This document shows positions 1-13,103 of a DNA stretch of 64,000 nt, piece by piece. The translations under genes were made by a program, and so were the position numbers. The notes below the pieces were generated by a model. It did no database searches. It was given only the letters and a program-made list of their open reading frames with translations, and had not been told where the DNA came from. The DNA is taken from NCBI RefSeq assembly GCF_002078875.1, contig NC_034419.1, positions 17,701,090 through 17,765,089 of the forward strand. The letters run 5' to 3'. The stretch is from Numida meleagris. Its lineage: Eukaryota > Chordata > Aves > Galliformes > Numididae. Positions within the stretch are counted from its first letter, which is position 1, and every line of letters begins with the position of its first letter.

Positions 1-3000
1 GGAGGCCCGTGTTCTCCTCTTCCCTATCCTTTTTTTTTTTTTTTTTGGTGTTTCACTAAAATGTCCAAATGAAGCTGGATTGGTCAATCTAGAGAACAGT
101 GTGGAAAAGGCCAGGTAGTCAACTTGAGTGATTTCATCTTGTGTATTCATAGAATGTTATTAAAACATCTGGTGCTGAAATAAAAAGAGTTCGGTTGACT
201 GGAAGAGGGGAGAAAAAAAAAAAGATGCAAACATAGTTTTGTCACTCATGGTTGTAGAAAACATTTGAAAAAAAAATATAAACTCCCTAAAATTATAAGT
301 CAAAAGGAAAACAGCGGAGAAGAGAAAGGAAAGACAAAAACAATCCCACTTATTTGCCCCATACTGGGAACACTGGGCACGGTCCTCCCAGATTTCAGAG
401 CACGGGATCAAATCCGAGACAAGACTCGGATTTCCAACAGCAGGAAGAGTAATATCTATTATATTTTGATGACATAAGCAAAGCAGCAAAAAACTAAAAA
501 CAGTCACAGTCGGAGATTTTCATTTTAAATTTAATACATCAACAAAATATTTCTCCCTGAAAAAAAAAAAAAGCAATTTTGAGTCTATCCAAATGTTTCA
601 GTTGGTTCCAATTGCAATGTTTCATTGTGATTTAAGATCATTTAAACTTTCTTTAATGCCTTCCCCCTTCTTTATAGAGCAATTTCTGAATATGAATGCC
701 AAGAAACTAAATAAAATAGCCCATGTGTGCTATTCTACCAACCCCTAAATCAGCATTACCCTGATGTGCAGAAACACCCTGTGTTTTTTGCAGGTCATTG
801 GAATGCAGTGCTAGTGAGGACTTGACACAAAGCTCTAAATCACACTTATGTATAAATACATTGCAAAAGCAAAGAAAGATTTTATTAATATCTGAATGTA
901 CTGCAGTCACAGAGAATTTCCCACAACGATTTGCTGCGCAGAAGCAAGAATTAATCTGCTCAGAGAGGCTTTGGCATGCACAGGACTGCCTGGGCTGGTG
1001 GCTGGGGATGCTGATGCAGGTTTTATCTATTTAGTCTTCTAAGGGAGCTTGTGTCCAAGTGCTCTTTGTGTTTCCCTGGGCAAAAGCTATCAAAAATCTT
1101 GCCCTACAATGAGTATCCCTAATGGGATACCCTCCCTTCTGGTACCTACATGTCCAAGGTACCCTCCCATGCATCTCAGTGCTCTTGAATATCAGTGGCC
1201 TTGAAGCTTGCATTACTTCGTGTAGATACAGCTCCACTGTGGCCTTTGGGTGAATGTGATTTGAGGTATGATAGTATTTGTAGTGGACTATTGAAGTGTT
1301 GCTACAAGCGTGGTGAGATCTTCCAAGCGCGGACGGTATGGAAGTGCTGTCTGGCAGTCTTTGTGTTGTTTATCCTGAGGATTGGCTTTGTTGGGCTCAG
1401 GTTATACCTATGTGCTGTCTTCTGCCACTGAGTGGATTATTGGAGTGCTGCCACTTAGCAAAGTGTGGAAGAATGCTATCGCATTTATGCATTTGTACAT
1501 ATGCATTCAGAAATATCTCTCTACCTAAAAACATAGACAAAGTTGCGGAGACTTGGCGTATAATGCCCCGATCATCTTCAGAGTATGTATAAAGATGTGA
1601 CATTTCTCTTGCTTTGACCATTATCTAATCCCAAAACTATGAGGTGTGTGGGGGGGGTGAAACAGTGCTATTAAAATAGCTTGTATAAAATCTTTCTTGG
1701 TTAAATTTACCATGTAGAAAAGGTCACTTGGACATTTTGACAGCATGGTCCAATAAAGGCCTCTAAATGGCTTCAATCATTCAGGCTTTTTAAGTGTGAA
1801 CTTCTTTTTTTTTATCAGTTCACAGCACTTAGTACTTGAAAATATGTGTGCTGTAGCAATTAGGATGTCATATTAATAATGCTGCTATGTATTATTTCTT
1901 TGCTTAACCTATCCTACGTATGCCAGTATATTTCAGTGCTGGAAAATGTCTATAAATATTTCCTATCCTTAAAGAATGAATTGGAATAACTCTGAGACAC
2001 AAAGAGATACCAAAAAAAAAAAAACCAAAACCCACCCTGGATTTCAGGAGGCACGTTCAAGGTTTTAAAGAGAAACAACGCAAATACTTCACGTGTCCCA
2101 CTGCCCTCAGTAGATTTAAGATGTATGCAGTTTGAGTGGGTTTGGGATTTATTTGAGGGCCTTCTTACACCAGTACAATTTATCCGCAGAGATCAGCAGT
2201 TTACATCGTATTGATTAATGTGGTTATTGATTTATTCTGTGATTGTACCGGCCTGGTATACAAGGACTGCAAAGTGCTGTTTTCTAAGAGTGATTGACTC
2301 CATTCTTTATTGACTAAAATGAGCTGATAAAAATCATCCTCTGGCTGAGCTGGAACTACTTTTGTGTGTTCCTGCTCCTAGCAGTGAAAGCAGGAGACAG
2401 ACCATGGCACAGAGTGGGGGAAAGAAGCTCCAGATTTGATTCCTACTGCATAACCATTGCTGATAAGGAGGGAAGTATCTGCTTTCCTACACCCTCTCCC
2501 ATCCCAACATGCACACGCACAGCTTTCTGCTCCCTTACAGGGTAATAACATTTCTTCAGCGTTATTGGAAGTAAGGAGGTTTTTCTGATACCTCCAGAAA
2601 GAATGGTTCTGAATAAGTTTTTGCACCGTTCTCTTTCTCATTCTCGTTTGCAGTTGTAAGAAATCTCAGAGTTACCTACGAAGTGGAACATTTTAAATCT
2701 TATTTCATGTAATCTGTTCCGTATGAGATTTACAAGGCAACATTATTATACCTATTTATATATATGTGTATATGTGCATTATGTAGTGGAATCTGTAAAG
2801 TAAAATCATCGTAGCTCAAGAAATATCTTCTGTAGAGAATGTCTGTAAGCACCCACACTGTTCCAGTTGGAGATACTCTCTAATAGAGAGATCCTCCCAA
2901 GCTACTGAGTCACACAGGGCTTTTGAATTTCTTTCCTAAAGTCTAAATCCCCCCCAAATAATCCCTTTTTCTCCTGGTTAATATACAGACCTTTCTCCTC

Positions 3001-6000
3001 ATATCTCAGCATCTAGTAGAGAAGTACTTTATTCTGTGCCTGTTGTGTTGATTGGCAAACAATGAAGTTTATTACATTAAGTCATGCATTTATGGAAGAA
3101 AGGGGTTTGGTTTTATGGAGTTAGAGTAGGTTTCAGTCTTCTTCTTGGAATAAATATATCACTCCTAAAGCACTGTGGGTACTGCCCGCTGGGACCTGGT
3201 GGTGGGGCTGCAGTGGGACACCAGCATTTCCCCTACGTACACAGGAGATGAGTGCACTCAGTAACAAGAAAATTAAAAATAAAAGCTGGTAACTAAGTGT
3301 GTGTATATCTATGCACATATAGATACAGATAGAAATGCATATATAAGGAGCAGAACATAGAGAGCTGTGTAATGAAAAGAGTAATACATTTTTCATTTTC
3401 CCTCTCTCCCTGAGAAGAAAAATCAAAAGACTGATTCTGCTGCAGCCAGGCAGTGTATAGCAGCAGACATTGGTATCCAGGGCCCATAATAATTTATCTA
3501 ATTTAGCTATGGCACTACATTCATAAGTATGAGCTCCCAGTCATTTCTCTACATTAGGAGTGGTGTGTGCTTCTCCATTTTCCCCCCAGTCACCAGAAGA
3601 TTTCTTCTATAAATATATCCCTCTATAAATACGTGGCTGGCTTTCCAGCTTATTAGTTGTTCCAAGGAAATAAAATGATAACACACCTTGTACTTTAAAA
3701 CTTGTATATAAAACATCTCAATAAAACTACTCAAAGGCACCTGTGAAATGAAATTGTGGCCGTGGCTTACCATCTCCCCATCCTTACAACTTAGTTCTTT
3801 TTTTTTTTTTTTTCTCCTAAATTAAAGACATCAACTGAAATATGGTCACTTTGTGGCAGTTCACAACTTTAAATAAAATGAGCCTGCCAACAATTATTGA
3901 TTCATAAGCACTCTGGTCTGTGCTGGTACGTATCTTGGCATTTAATAAAATTAAATGTCCCTGGTCAAATTATGCCATTGGTTTTTAATCAGTGTGATCT
4001 CCAGTGTTTACTAAGGCTTCCAGCATCACTCGTGGTGGCCTGGAGATGTGCACTTCTCTCAGCCCAGCAGGCAGTGGCAGGAAAACACCTGTCCTCCAAG
4101 GGAGGGAGATATCAGCACGGGAAGCACATCATCTACTGCTTTACCAGGGATACCTGATTTGTCTGATACTCCTTCTGAGGAAGAGCACTAAAACACCCGT
4201 GTATTTTCCAAGCAAAGTTTACACTGAAGCAATTTGCTGGTAACCAAATAACTGCAGGTTTACCGAGGCTCTCAGGTGGAATTGCTCTTAAAAAGCTGTC
4301 ATAAACGTAGGTCTCAGTTGGGGATGTGCAGAAATGTTTTTAGCGCTTTCCGGCTTTCAAATTATTTTTTTCTAATTTAGAAAAAAAAACTAAATACTTC
4401 TTTGCTTTCTAGGAAATAATGTTTATTTTCAGACTTCAATACTGGCATAACATTTAGCATTTAGGTAATGCAAGGTTCAATAGATGTTTTAAACAAAAAA
4501 AAAAAAGAAAAAGAAAAAAAGAGTATTTCTTTGCCTGGGTGCTGAAGTACGTATGTGTTGTCCTTTTACAATTAGTAACACTTTTGTTCTGCTTTATTAC
4601 TATGATACAACTCTTCCTGCAGGAGAAAGGCCCTGGCAAATCCTCCTAACCAGATTAGGGGAGGGCAGCCCCTCAGCATCCCTAGCAATGGGACAGATTT
4701 CTCTGCAAGCTCTCAAGTTAAAGATATTCATTGTTAATCCTGGGGAAGTTTTTTCCTGCTTTGCTATTTGCTTTGACTTTTGTTTAATGCCACAAGTACA
4801 GAGAGATTCAAGTCCTGTTTGTGAGGGCTTTCAGGTGACCTTAGAGCACGAGGGCAGCTCATGGTTGAGCTCTTTGTGGAGGATTGGGGCTGCCAACCCC
4901 ATCTTCCCTGCCAGCTTTGCACAGGGGTCAGCATGCTCGGACACTTCTCTTGAATGTAATCAACATGCTTGTAATTAAACCATCAGCGCCATAGTCCAGG
5001 CATTACTCTAAAACGCAGTTGTTCATGAACTTGGCCTGATTCATGGACAGAGGGTTTTGTGGGTTGTTTCTGTTAGGGAGAAAGAACAATAGCTTTCTTT
5101 GGCAATGCCTTCTTAGGGAAATCAGCAATAAATAATAAGTAACAGTGCTCTTTGCTGATGCACAACAGGTCAGACACGGGCCACTACTTTTTCTCATGGC
5201 TCCATACGTATCTCCCATAGGTCTAAGCTGCTTCATTTCATTCTTGATCCTATTTTCAGTCCCATCTTCCATGCTTCTGTGCTGCTTCTTGGCTCTTCCC
5301 ATCTCACTTCTGTACGTAGGCATACAAAAATACTCTCGTATACATACAAGTCTTCAACATATAATTGAAGAAGCAACTTCTTTGATGCAGGGCAGTACCA
5401 ATGGCTCCTGAACAACTCCGTAGTTTCTTTGAATCACTGTGTTCCTGAGGCATCATTGTGGTTTCCTCGCTGATCACTTTTGCTTCCATTTTCTAATGAC
5501 TGAAATAAGGCCTTTGCAACCTCTTCCACCTCCCCAGAATGAACGCTGGCCATCATATCCTGTGACTTTTCTAAGTTTTTACCTTGGTCTACTTCTTTGT
5601 TGTACAAATAAGACAGATGTCAGGATTCTACATTTGATGCATCCCCAAGAGAAAGAAGCACATTTAGGCTATAACAATATTGCAGACAGTGTTACTTGTT
5701 GTAGAGAAGACACCATGAGAGAACTCAAGTGCCAGCTAGAAAGCTTAGTGTAATTTTTTAAATAGTAATGGAATTTATTAATGAGAAACAGTTGGAATCC
5801 AGTGTAACTCTTCCAGTAGATACTGTCTTTATTTGTGTTTCACATCATTACTAATTTTGTATTCAGCATATCAGAACCATTTATTCAGATTTAGTCTGCA
5901 GCTGAATAAACCAGATTGCTTAGGAAAATAAACATCTCTATTACTTTTTATAGTGTTGAAATTAATTTACAGTTCCAGATTGTGATAACTAAAATTGAGA

Positions 6001-9000
6001 ATTAAAACTATATTTGCTACCTGAGATTTCCCAGAGATTAGCATTCACGAGGCCATAAAAATATTAACTACTTTAAATAATGCTTGCAATATTTCTAGAG
6101 TTATAAAGCACCTTCCCTTAGCTCACTTTAATTTATTTAGCATCTATGTCTTTAAACCTTCCTTTTAGAATATTCACACACTACTGAAAGATTAGACTGA
6201 GATTATTGCATTAAGAGAAATGCTATTTACAATGATGCCGTGTAATACAATATGTATTTCCAGGGGCTTTGACAGGCATGGAAATAAAATTTTTAATGAT
6301 ATCTTTAAGGGCTCTCAGAACTGCTTTTGTGCTATTGGAAAAGCTGAGGTTGAACAGAATTTCTGAAGCAGAATGGCATCAAGTCAACAGCAGAGTAGGT
6401 AAAAAGAGAGAGGTGGGTGAATGAGGAGCAGTGAATGCGTTTGCTCAGAGCCAGTCTTCCTCCAGCAATGCCAGCAGATACTGTGAGATGTTTCTCTGTT
6501 AGTGTTCCATTCCCCTCTGAAAAATTCAATGCCTTCACTGTCAGTGGCATTAAAAAATCACAATTTCTACCCCAAAATGGGCAGTAATTTTAACGGCTGT
6601 GTATGTAGGCCTTTATCGTGTACCCAAGTCAAGGTTGGCCTTCAGCTCTGCTGAATGAACAGCTGAGTTCTTTATGCAACTGGTTGATGCAGAAAGCTGG
6701 AGCTTAAAGAAAACCATCAAATTTTACAAGAAAATTTGGGCACGGTACCATTGCAGGATTACGTTCTCAGCCAAGAACGTCTGTTCTGATATCTCCTTTG
6801 TAGAAAGAAGAAAATGAGATTTAATTTTAAATCCATAGATTCAACAAGAAACAGAGTAGCAGATTCATAGTTTGCGAGGTGCAGTACTGCCTTGGATGTT
6901 TAGGTAAATTCTGGCTTGGTTTCGGTATTTACTGCTTTAGTGAAATATCTGCCTAATTGTGTCAGTGTGCAGAAAGTGCAGAACTGAACAGCCGCATCAC
7001 AGTAGATCTTACCTTTTGCTCAATTGTCTAAACTTTAATTTTGAATTGAGTGGTGTAGAAGAAGTAATTGGAAGGATATTTTGTCAAGGGAGCTGCTAGG
7101 GGAAGCTCTCAAGTACTATTAGGACTATGTGTGATGGCAAATCATGTTGCAGATGTCCTGCAATAACTATTTTTTAAATGTTCATCGCTCGACCATCCTT
7201 CCATATAGAGATCATTTCCTTTGGGTACCACTGGAGAAGAAATCACATTTCCAAAGACTCTTTCTTTGCTTGCTTTAATGCTAATTTTTATTGTTTAACA
7301 TCAGAGTTCTTTGCGTAAGTGATTTCAGGATGGTAACACCTCAAACGGAGATTTCAATAGCTGAATTCCTACTCTGAAACCACAGAAACAGAACTGCCTC
7401 ATTTTCCATTTTTTTTTTCTTTTGAGAAAATACATCGTTCTTAATTCTGAAGGCAAGAACCCAAATTCCTGAGTGTCGTTTTATGAAAATTGCCCTTACA
7501 TCATGAGTGAGTCTCCAGTGTTCCGTGGCTGTGCCTATGCAATAATGGTTTAAAATGGAAACGTTTATTTTTCCCCAGTTTTTAGTAGCTACAGAAGAAG
7601 CAGGGGGCTAATTACCGACACTGAGCTGCGAGGGTCAGATCCAGAGGAAAAAAATGAAACTAAGTGTTTCAGAAAATAGGTGAAGGATCCTGCTGTGGCA
7701 AATTTGGATGATTTAGCCTGGCGCTGTGGCTCCCCACCCCCCCCCGTAGCCCATAAGTAACAGTAGAGCCAGTGCATCACATTGTACCTAGCAACTGCAC
7801 ATAAACAGACGCAATCAGAACCAGAGAAAAAAGTTATTAAGAAATTGAAAGGTGTTTTTTCTCTCTTTAAAAAAAAAAATGCATATTTGAATTTAAGTAC
7901 GTGTAAAACCAGAAACTGAGGATAAGAGATCCATTCACAATAGAGATGTATTTCAGTTTTCAGCAGCAGCTTCCATTCCTATTGCACTTTCATTGCAGGC
8001 AGGATGTCTGCTTAAAGAGAAGTACCCAAAATAGGTCACTGAAAGAGAAAAGGACTGAGCTTAAAATTATTTTCTTATTCCATTGTGCCTCTACATCATC
8101 CTCAGACATAGGCAGGTGAAACTACCTGGAAGACATCGTTTGGGAAGGACTCATTTTGATCTAGTACAAAGAACATTACAAAATATTAGGATCCATCCAG
8201 ACTCAAAAATTAAATAGTTAGGAGAGGGCTGCGGCATGGTCTTATCTCCTTGCTAGGGATTCATTCTTTTCCGTGGATGTCATAGCAAGATCCTTTTAAT
8301 CAGATAGGAGAAAGCAATGGGCAATTAATCAGCATAGCATTGGTGGCGTAAATGAGATTAAACACCCCCACACACCAACAAATTTAAAGCAAATAGAAAA
8401 TCTGGGGGAAATCAGTCCTCAGGGCACGCTAGAATCTGCGTAGTTTTGTGTTTTCCGTTTGACTTTCCAGAAAACACTGATTAAAAAGTCCCCTTCATTA
8501 TGGTTGTAGCATCTTACTGCAGTCGTAGAGCGGCAGGCACTAAGAAGTTCTCAGAAGAAATAAAGAAGTTGAGAAAATCATTTTATTGCCTGACAGAAGG
8601 GGAGGCTGCCTTAATTTTGTTGTCGCTGGGAGTCTAAATGCAAAAGGACAGCTGCTGTGCTCAAGCAACAATGCAATCAGTTAATGCTTTCAGCAGGGAG
8701 ACATTAGCTGCTTCTCCCTCCTGCCAGGCAGGGAGAAACAAAGTTTACCAAAAAAAAAAAAAAAAGAAAGAAAAAAGGAAACTTTCAGATTTTTTTTTTT
8801 CCTGTGCTTCCTTTGAAGGGACGACGAGGACTGCACCAGAACAGGGAATGTCTTTCAGGATGCTCCCATTACTGTATCTAGGTGTTACTGTTATATCATA
8901 CGCGTTGGCCGTGGCATGTTTTCTGTGGTAACTGCAGTAAAGCCACATAACGAGAACCATTGAAGAGCACACAGTAAGGATCAGGTAGATTGTCTCCAAA

Positions 9001-12000
9001 GCTACTTTTATTACTGACCAAAAAAGAGATCAAGCAAGAAAACATTGAATCAGACATGGATTGAAGCCATGCAACCAGGAGGAATTTGCCCTACATAGTG
9101 ATGAAATTAACATAAACCATAAACAAAAGGAAGACACTTGCTGTTTTTATGTTCCCAATTTGAAATGAAGGCAAAGCAGAACAAACAAGAAACTAAAATT
9201 GTATGTAAACTCTACAGTATATTTCTGCTTCAGAGCTGCAATAATGAAGGCTGCTTCTTCTAAAGGAACAACCTTCAGCAGCTTCGTATGTTTGACCCTG
9301 ACAAAGTTTTGCAGTGATGAAAAGAAGAATCAGAGGAGCCTCAGCCTTACCTTGGCATAATGATCTGTTTTCAGGCTTTTCATGAAGATCTAGAACCACC
9401 AAAAGTATGGAAAGGAGAAGGCAAGAGAGGAAAGAGACGAGAAAAGGGCAGGGATGAGATGCAGTTGTTAGGCGCAACCACCAATCCCCTTCACGTTAGG
9501 GCAATGGACCAGCTTAAGAGAGGGATGCACTGGGATTTTAAGGAACTTAATTGTATTTTCAGATCTGCAACAAAATTGTGCTCTTCCATACTCTGCTTAG
9601 AACTGGGTTTTCAGAAATGCAGATTTCTTCTCTCTTTTAATAGCCTCATCAGGGAAGGCTGTGCAGGGCTCACAGGCAGGACGTGGCTCTCGTCCTCTGC
9701 TCAACTGGGAAGCCAAAAGGCCTGAGGTCACTCCTGAACCCAGAGCTTGAAGAAGCATCCTGAAGAGCAACGCTTTTCAGGTAAATTGATCAAGCAAAGC
9801 TGAGATTCTTTGGTTATCAAATCTGAAGTGAAATAAGAGCATGTTAAGAAGAACAGCCAAGAAAATAACACTTAATTGTAAAGGGACAGCAACAAAATCA
9901 CGTGCAAGAAAACAGCTGGATTTGAGAACTTCACTGCTCTTGGCGCATCACCTGCTGAAACAGAAGAAAAGAAATTTTTAAGTTGCTGTAAGCTCGGTCT
10001 TATGCATCATTATTAAATGTTGAAAGTTTAATATTTCATATAGAGGAGATGAAAAGATTGCAAGAGTAACTGAATAACCTCCATAGACTTCTGAAAGCAT
10101 TGAGACCAAATCCACCCTGAAAGGAAATGAACACTAAAATTATATTGTTGATTAAATCCCATATTTATAGCATTTGTCTTAATTTCAGAGATTTATTGAA
10201 AAGGGATTTAAAGAAGATGAATTAATAGTAAGAAATGACAGACTAATCCTTTCTTTGGGACCAGTGATTATATGAAGGTGCATTGAAAACAGCAGAGAGA
10301 ATGCTAGGTGCTCTTGCCAGACGGATTCTGCAGTTCAGTTTAGACATTAATCTACAAAAGTGGATTAAGAAAATCAGATGGTGAGACATTTTCACAAGGG
10401 TTTTCTTCAGTCTTGGGAACAACATCCACAAAGAATACAATTTATAGCTCTGAGAAATCACCAGGGAAGGGGGTTGGAAAACAGATTTCAATTCATTTGA
10501 AAAGATTAAACACTGCCATAAAGTAATCTAATTAGTTGTATCCTTTGTTCTGCTCTGGACATCTTCAGAGCTGTCTGTTTTATTCTGCTGCTGCTGTGCT
10601 CCCTTTGCCCCTGTGGGAAGGGCTCTCCCTGCACCTCTGGGCTCCAAAACGCAGCTTTGAGGGCACCAGGAAAGGTCACTGCAGAGATCAAATGAAGCCA
10701 CATAATGAGACTTATCTTTAAAACCTCTTGTTAATTAAAAGACAAAAATCTGAGCCCGGTCACGTTTCCAATCAAAACAAAGTTTTGCAGTCATTTCAAT
10801 GGCAGCCAGATCAGATTTCTGATACTATTGATCAAACATCAAATGCAAGAGGGCAGAATGGTAAGTGTGAGAGTCAGAAAGGCAGCAAGCAGAGAACCTG
10901 CTCGTTGAGCAATGGCCTGCTGGTATGATTTGCTCAGCTAATTAAGGGTGATCTTCAGAAAATTATCATTCTTAATATGCTTTTATGATAATAATAACGA
11001 ATTACTGCCTGTTTGTCAAAGACGCTTTATTGCACGGTTGCCTTTCAAGGCCAGGCTTGAGGCAAGCTGTTAGAGAGGAGGCACGGAGCAACACGGATCT
11101 GGTGTGCAAGCTGGAAAGGATTAGCTGAGAGAGGACTAAAATGAGCTGTCAAATGCTTTCGTTTAAGCATTCTGGAGAGGATTCTTAAGTCATTGAGCTC
11201 TAAATACACTGAAAGAAAAAATGGAGCTAGATGAAGATGCAAATAAATGAAATTGGGAGACTATTTTAAAACAGACTATGGGTTTATAAATAGTATAATA
11301 ACAGAATATTTTTATGATAATCAGGAAAATATGTCAAAAACAGAAAGAAAATTAACTATGACCAAGCAGAAAATAGTCACTTACTGTGAACAGCAGATAT
11401 TAGATCTGAAGGAAAAATAATCTATACAATTCTCTTTTCTCCTGAATAAAGCTGACACACCATTTTGTCTCATAATCTGCTTTCCCATGATGCAACAGTA
11501 TTCTAAATTATCTAATATAATCACTTTATCCTGTTTGAAATTATTGTGTCGCATTCCTGCGAACAGCTCGGGAGGTGCCTCAGACCAAAGAAATGAAAGC
11601 ATGCCAGTGGGAAATGAAGGGCCATCAATCTATTTCTTTTAGTCAATTAACGCTTTTTCTTATCTTTGGGTGTTCCATGCAATTTAACAATATAATATTT
11701 AAGACAATTTTCTAAGCAAAAATGACCAGACCAGTGGTTTATAAAGCCTCGTGCTCTGTTCAGGACTTTTTTTTTTCCCCAGTGGATAAATAATAATAAA
11801 CATCTTTCAATAAGGATGCCGCCATTTTGCAGTGCCTGTCTCTCATTGGAACTCCGGAGAGAAGCAGCAGACTCCTGAAGTGTCTGTTAAAAAGGCCAAG
11901 CAATTCCTGTGGAAGGGGATTGCAGAAGGTTCTTTTCACTCCTTCTATTCCTGAAACATTATTTGCCCTTAAATAAATTAAGTTACACCTAGAAATTATC

Positions 12001-12706
12001 CTCCAGTTCTATAAAATCTCCTAGATAGGGTTTGGCCCTTCCATCACCTTCAAAAAAGGCTCATAGTGACAGAATGGTTCTTTGAATGTAGCTGGTAGTT
12101 TATGATTAAAGCTGATTAAAAAAAAAAAAACAAAAAAAAAAACAGTTTTTCACCATTTTTTCTTAAAGAATTCAGACTTGTTGAAATTTTCTGAAGAGTT
12201 TTTATTTAAATGCTTTACCTTGAACAGCATCTTTAAGAGAGCAGTGGTAGGATTGGAGAGGTTTAACTGCTGTGTCCTGTCTTTAACCTATGTTTACAAC
12301 TCTCTTTGTATTTTCTATATCCCGATCTGGTTCTAAAATGAAGGAATGGCCAGTTCCCAGCAGGTGATACAACTTCCATTCCTTTGGAGTTAATTCAAAC
12401 TTTTGGCAGTTTTTATCTCAGTTCTCCTTTCCATGCAAAACAAGAATTTTTCTTCTTTCAAATGAGAGCTAAGGAATATACAAATGAGAGGAGATGCCAA
12501 ATTCAGTTTCTCTCGTCTGAGGTTCTTTGAAATTATTTCCCTTGAACTTCCGTCTTAAAAGAGCAGATGACTTTAAACAACCCTTAGAACTCAATAGAGG
12601 CATCTATAAAATGTTTTCTCCCATGCAATCAAAGGCAAGAGTCATTTGTTTCTCAAATCCTATGATAAATAAAGAACTCTGACTTATATATAAGTATTCA
12701 TAGATC
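1..12706. other. gene-free unique-looking DNA
   Basis: I see no supportable gene in this stretch. It is AT-rich and contains short homopolymers, such as a T tract at 30-46 and A- and T-rich runs around 8750-8802. It also has scattered open frames of 60-141 codons that overlap in several frames and show no domain, signal peptide or splice pattern. The longest, at 4553-4978 on the plus strand, has mixed low-complexity composition and resembles no family I know. The segment 10920-11050 is rich in TAAT/ATTA cores and could be a conserved non-coding element, but nothing beyond composition supports that. Confidence 0.6.
12118..12142. repeat. A-rich low-complexity tract
   Basis: A run of A interrupted by a single C lies in otherwise mixed sequence. 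No retroposed gene body is recognisable immediately upstream, so it is more likely slippage-derived than a processed-transcript tail. Confidence 0.8.
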
Positions 12707-12853
12707 ACCCTGAAAGTAATGCCTCCTATTTCCATAGAAATGACAACAGATAGGGCACAATAGCAGAATTCGATAGAGCAAATTCTCAGCTACAAAGCAC
12801 TGTTTTTCAACAGAGTCACCACCATTAGCTGTGCATTTTCACCAGTGATGAAC
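12707..12853 (-). mobile_element. truncated mariner transposon, 3' end (Galluhop/Mariner1_GG-like)
   Basis: The plus strand begins with a terminal-inverted-repeat-like end, reading ACCCTGAAAGTAATGCCTCC just after a TA dinucleotide. It continues into sequence that, on the minus strand, encodes a mariner-type transposase C-terminus with the motif ANGGDSVEK. A mariner transposase normally ends with a similar GDYVEK-type tail, so the Tyr position is altered here. Homology stops near 12853 at the sequence gatgaac, and I found no second terminal repeat downstream. The copy is therefore a 5'-deleted fossil that keeps only the last codons, the 3' untranslated part and one terminal repeat. The family name is from memory of chicken repeats. 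The mariner assignment itself is fairly secure, while the exact subfamily is not. Confidence 0.8.
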
Positions 12854-13078
12854 TTCAAATTACTCAGATTTATGCTGATTTGTTTATCCCTCACCCCTGG
12901 TAAGAATCCTTGCCCTACAGAGCCCTGCACTAAAAACTAAATGAATGCTTCTTAAAGTTCAGTCTTATTGATTTGCATTTTATATGAGACAGTAAATTAA
13001 ATTTATGCTAATATGATACATATATTCTTCCCTGAATCATTAAGTGGAAGGTGGGGCTACACAGTGTACTAGTCTAAA

Positions 13079-13103
13079 TAATTGTGACTGTCAGTCACAA
13101 TTA
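13079..13103. repeat. perfect inverted repeat, 12-bp arms
   Basis: The arms are TAATTGTGACTG and its exact reverse complement, separated by a single T. The site lies about 225 bp downstream of the mariner fragment and is not part of its terminal repeat. It could be a dimeric transcription-factor site, a hairpin, or a fold-back remnant of another element. The sequence alone does not say which. Confidence 0.9.

Noticed and set aside
12970..12979. Octamer-like ATTTGCAT (also near 47706)
   Set aside because: An 8-bp match is expected several times by chance in 64 kb of AT-rich DNA.
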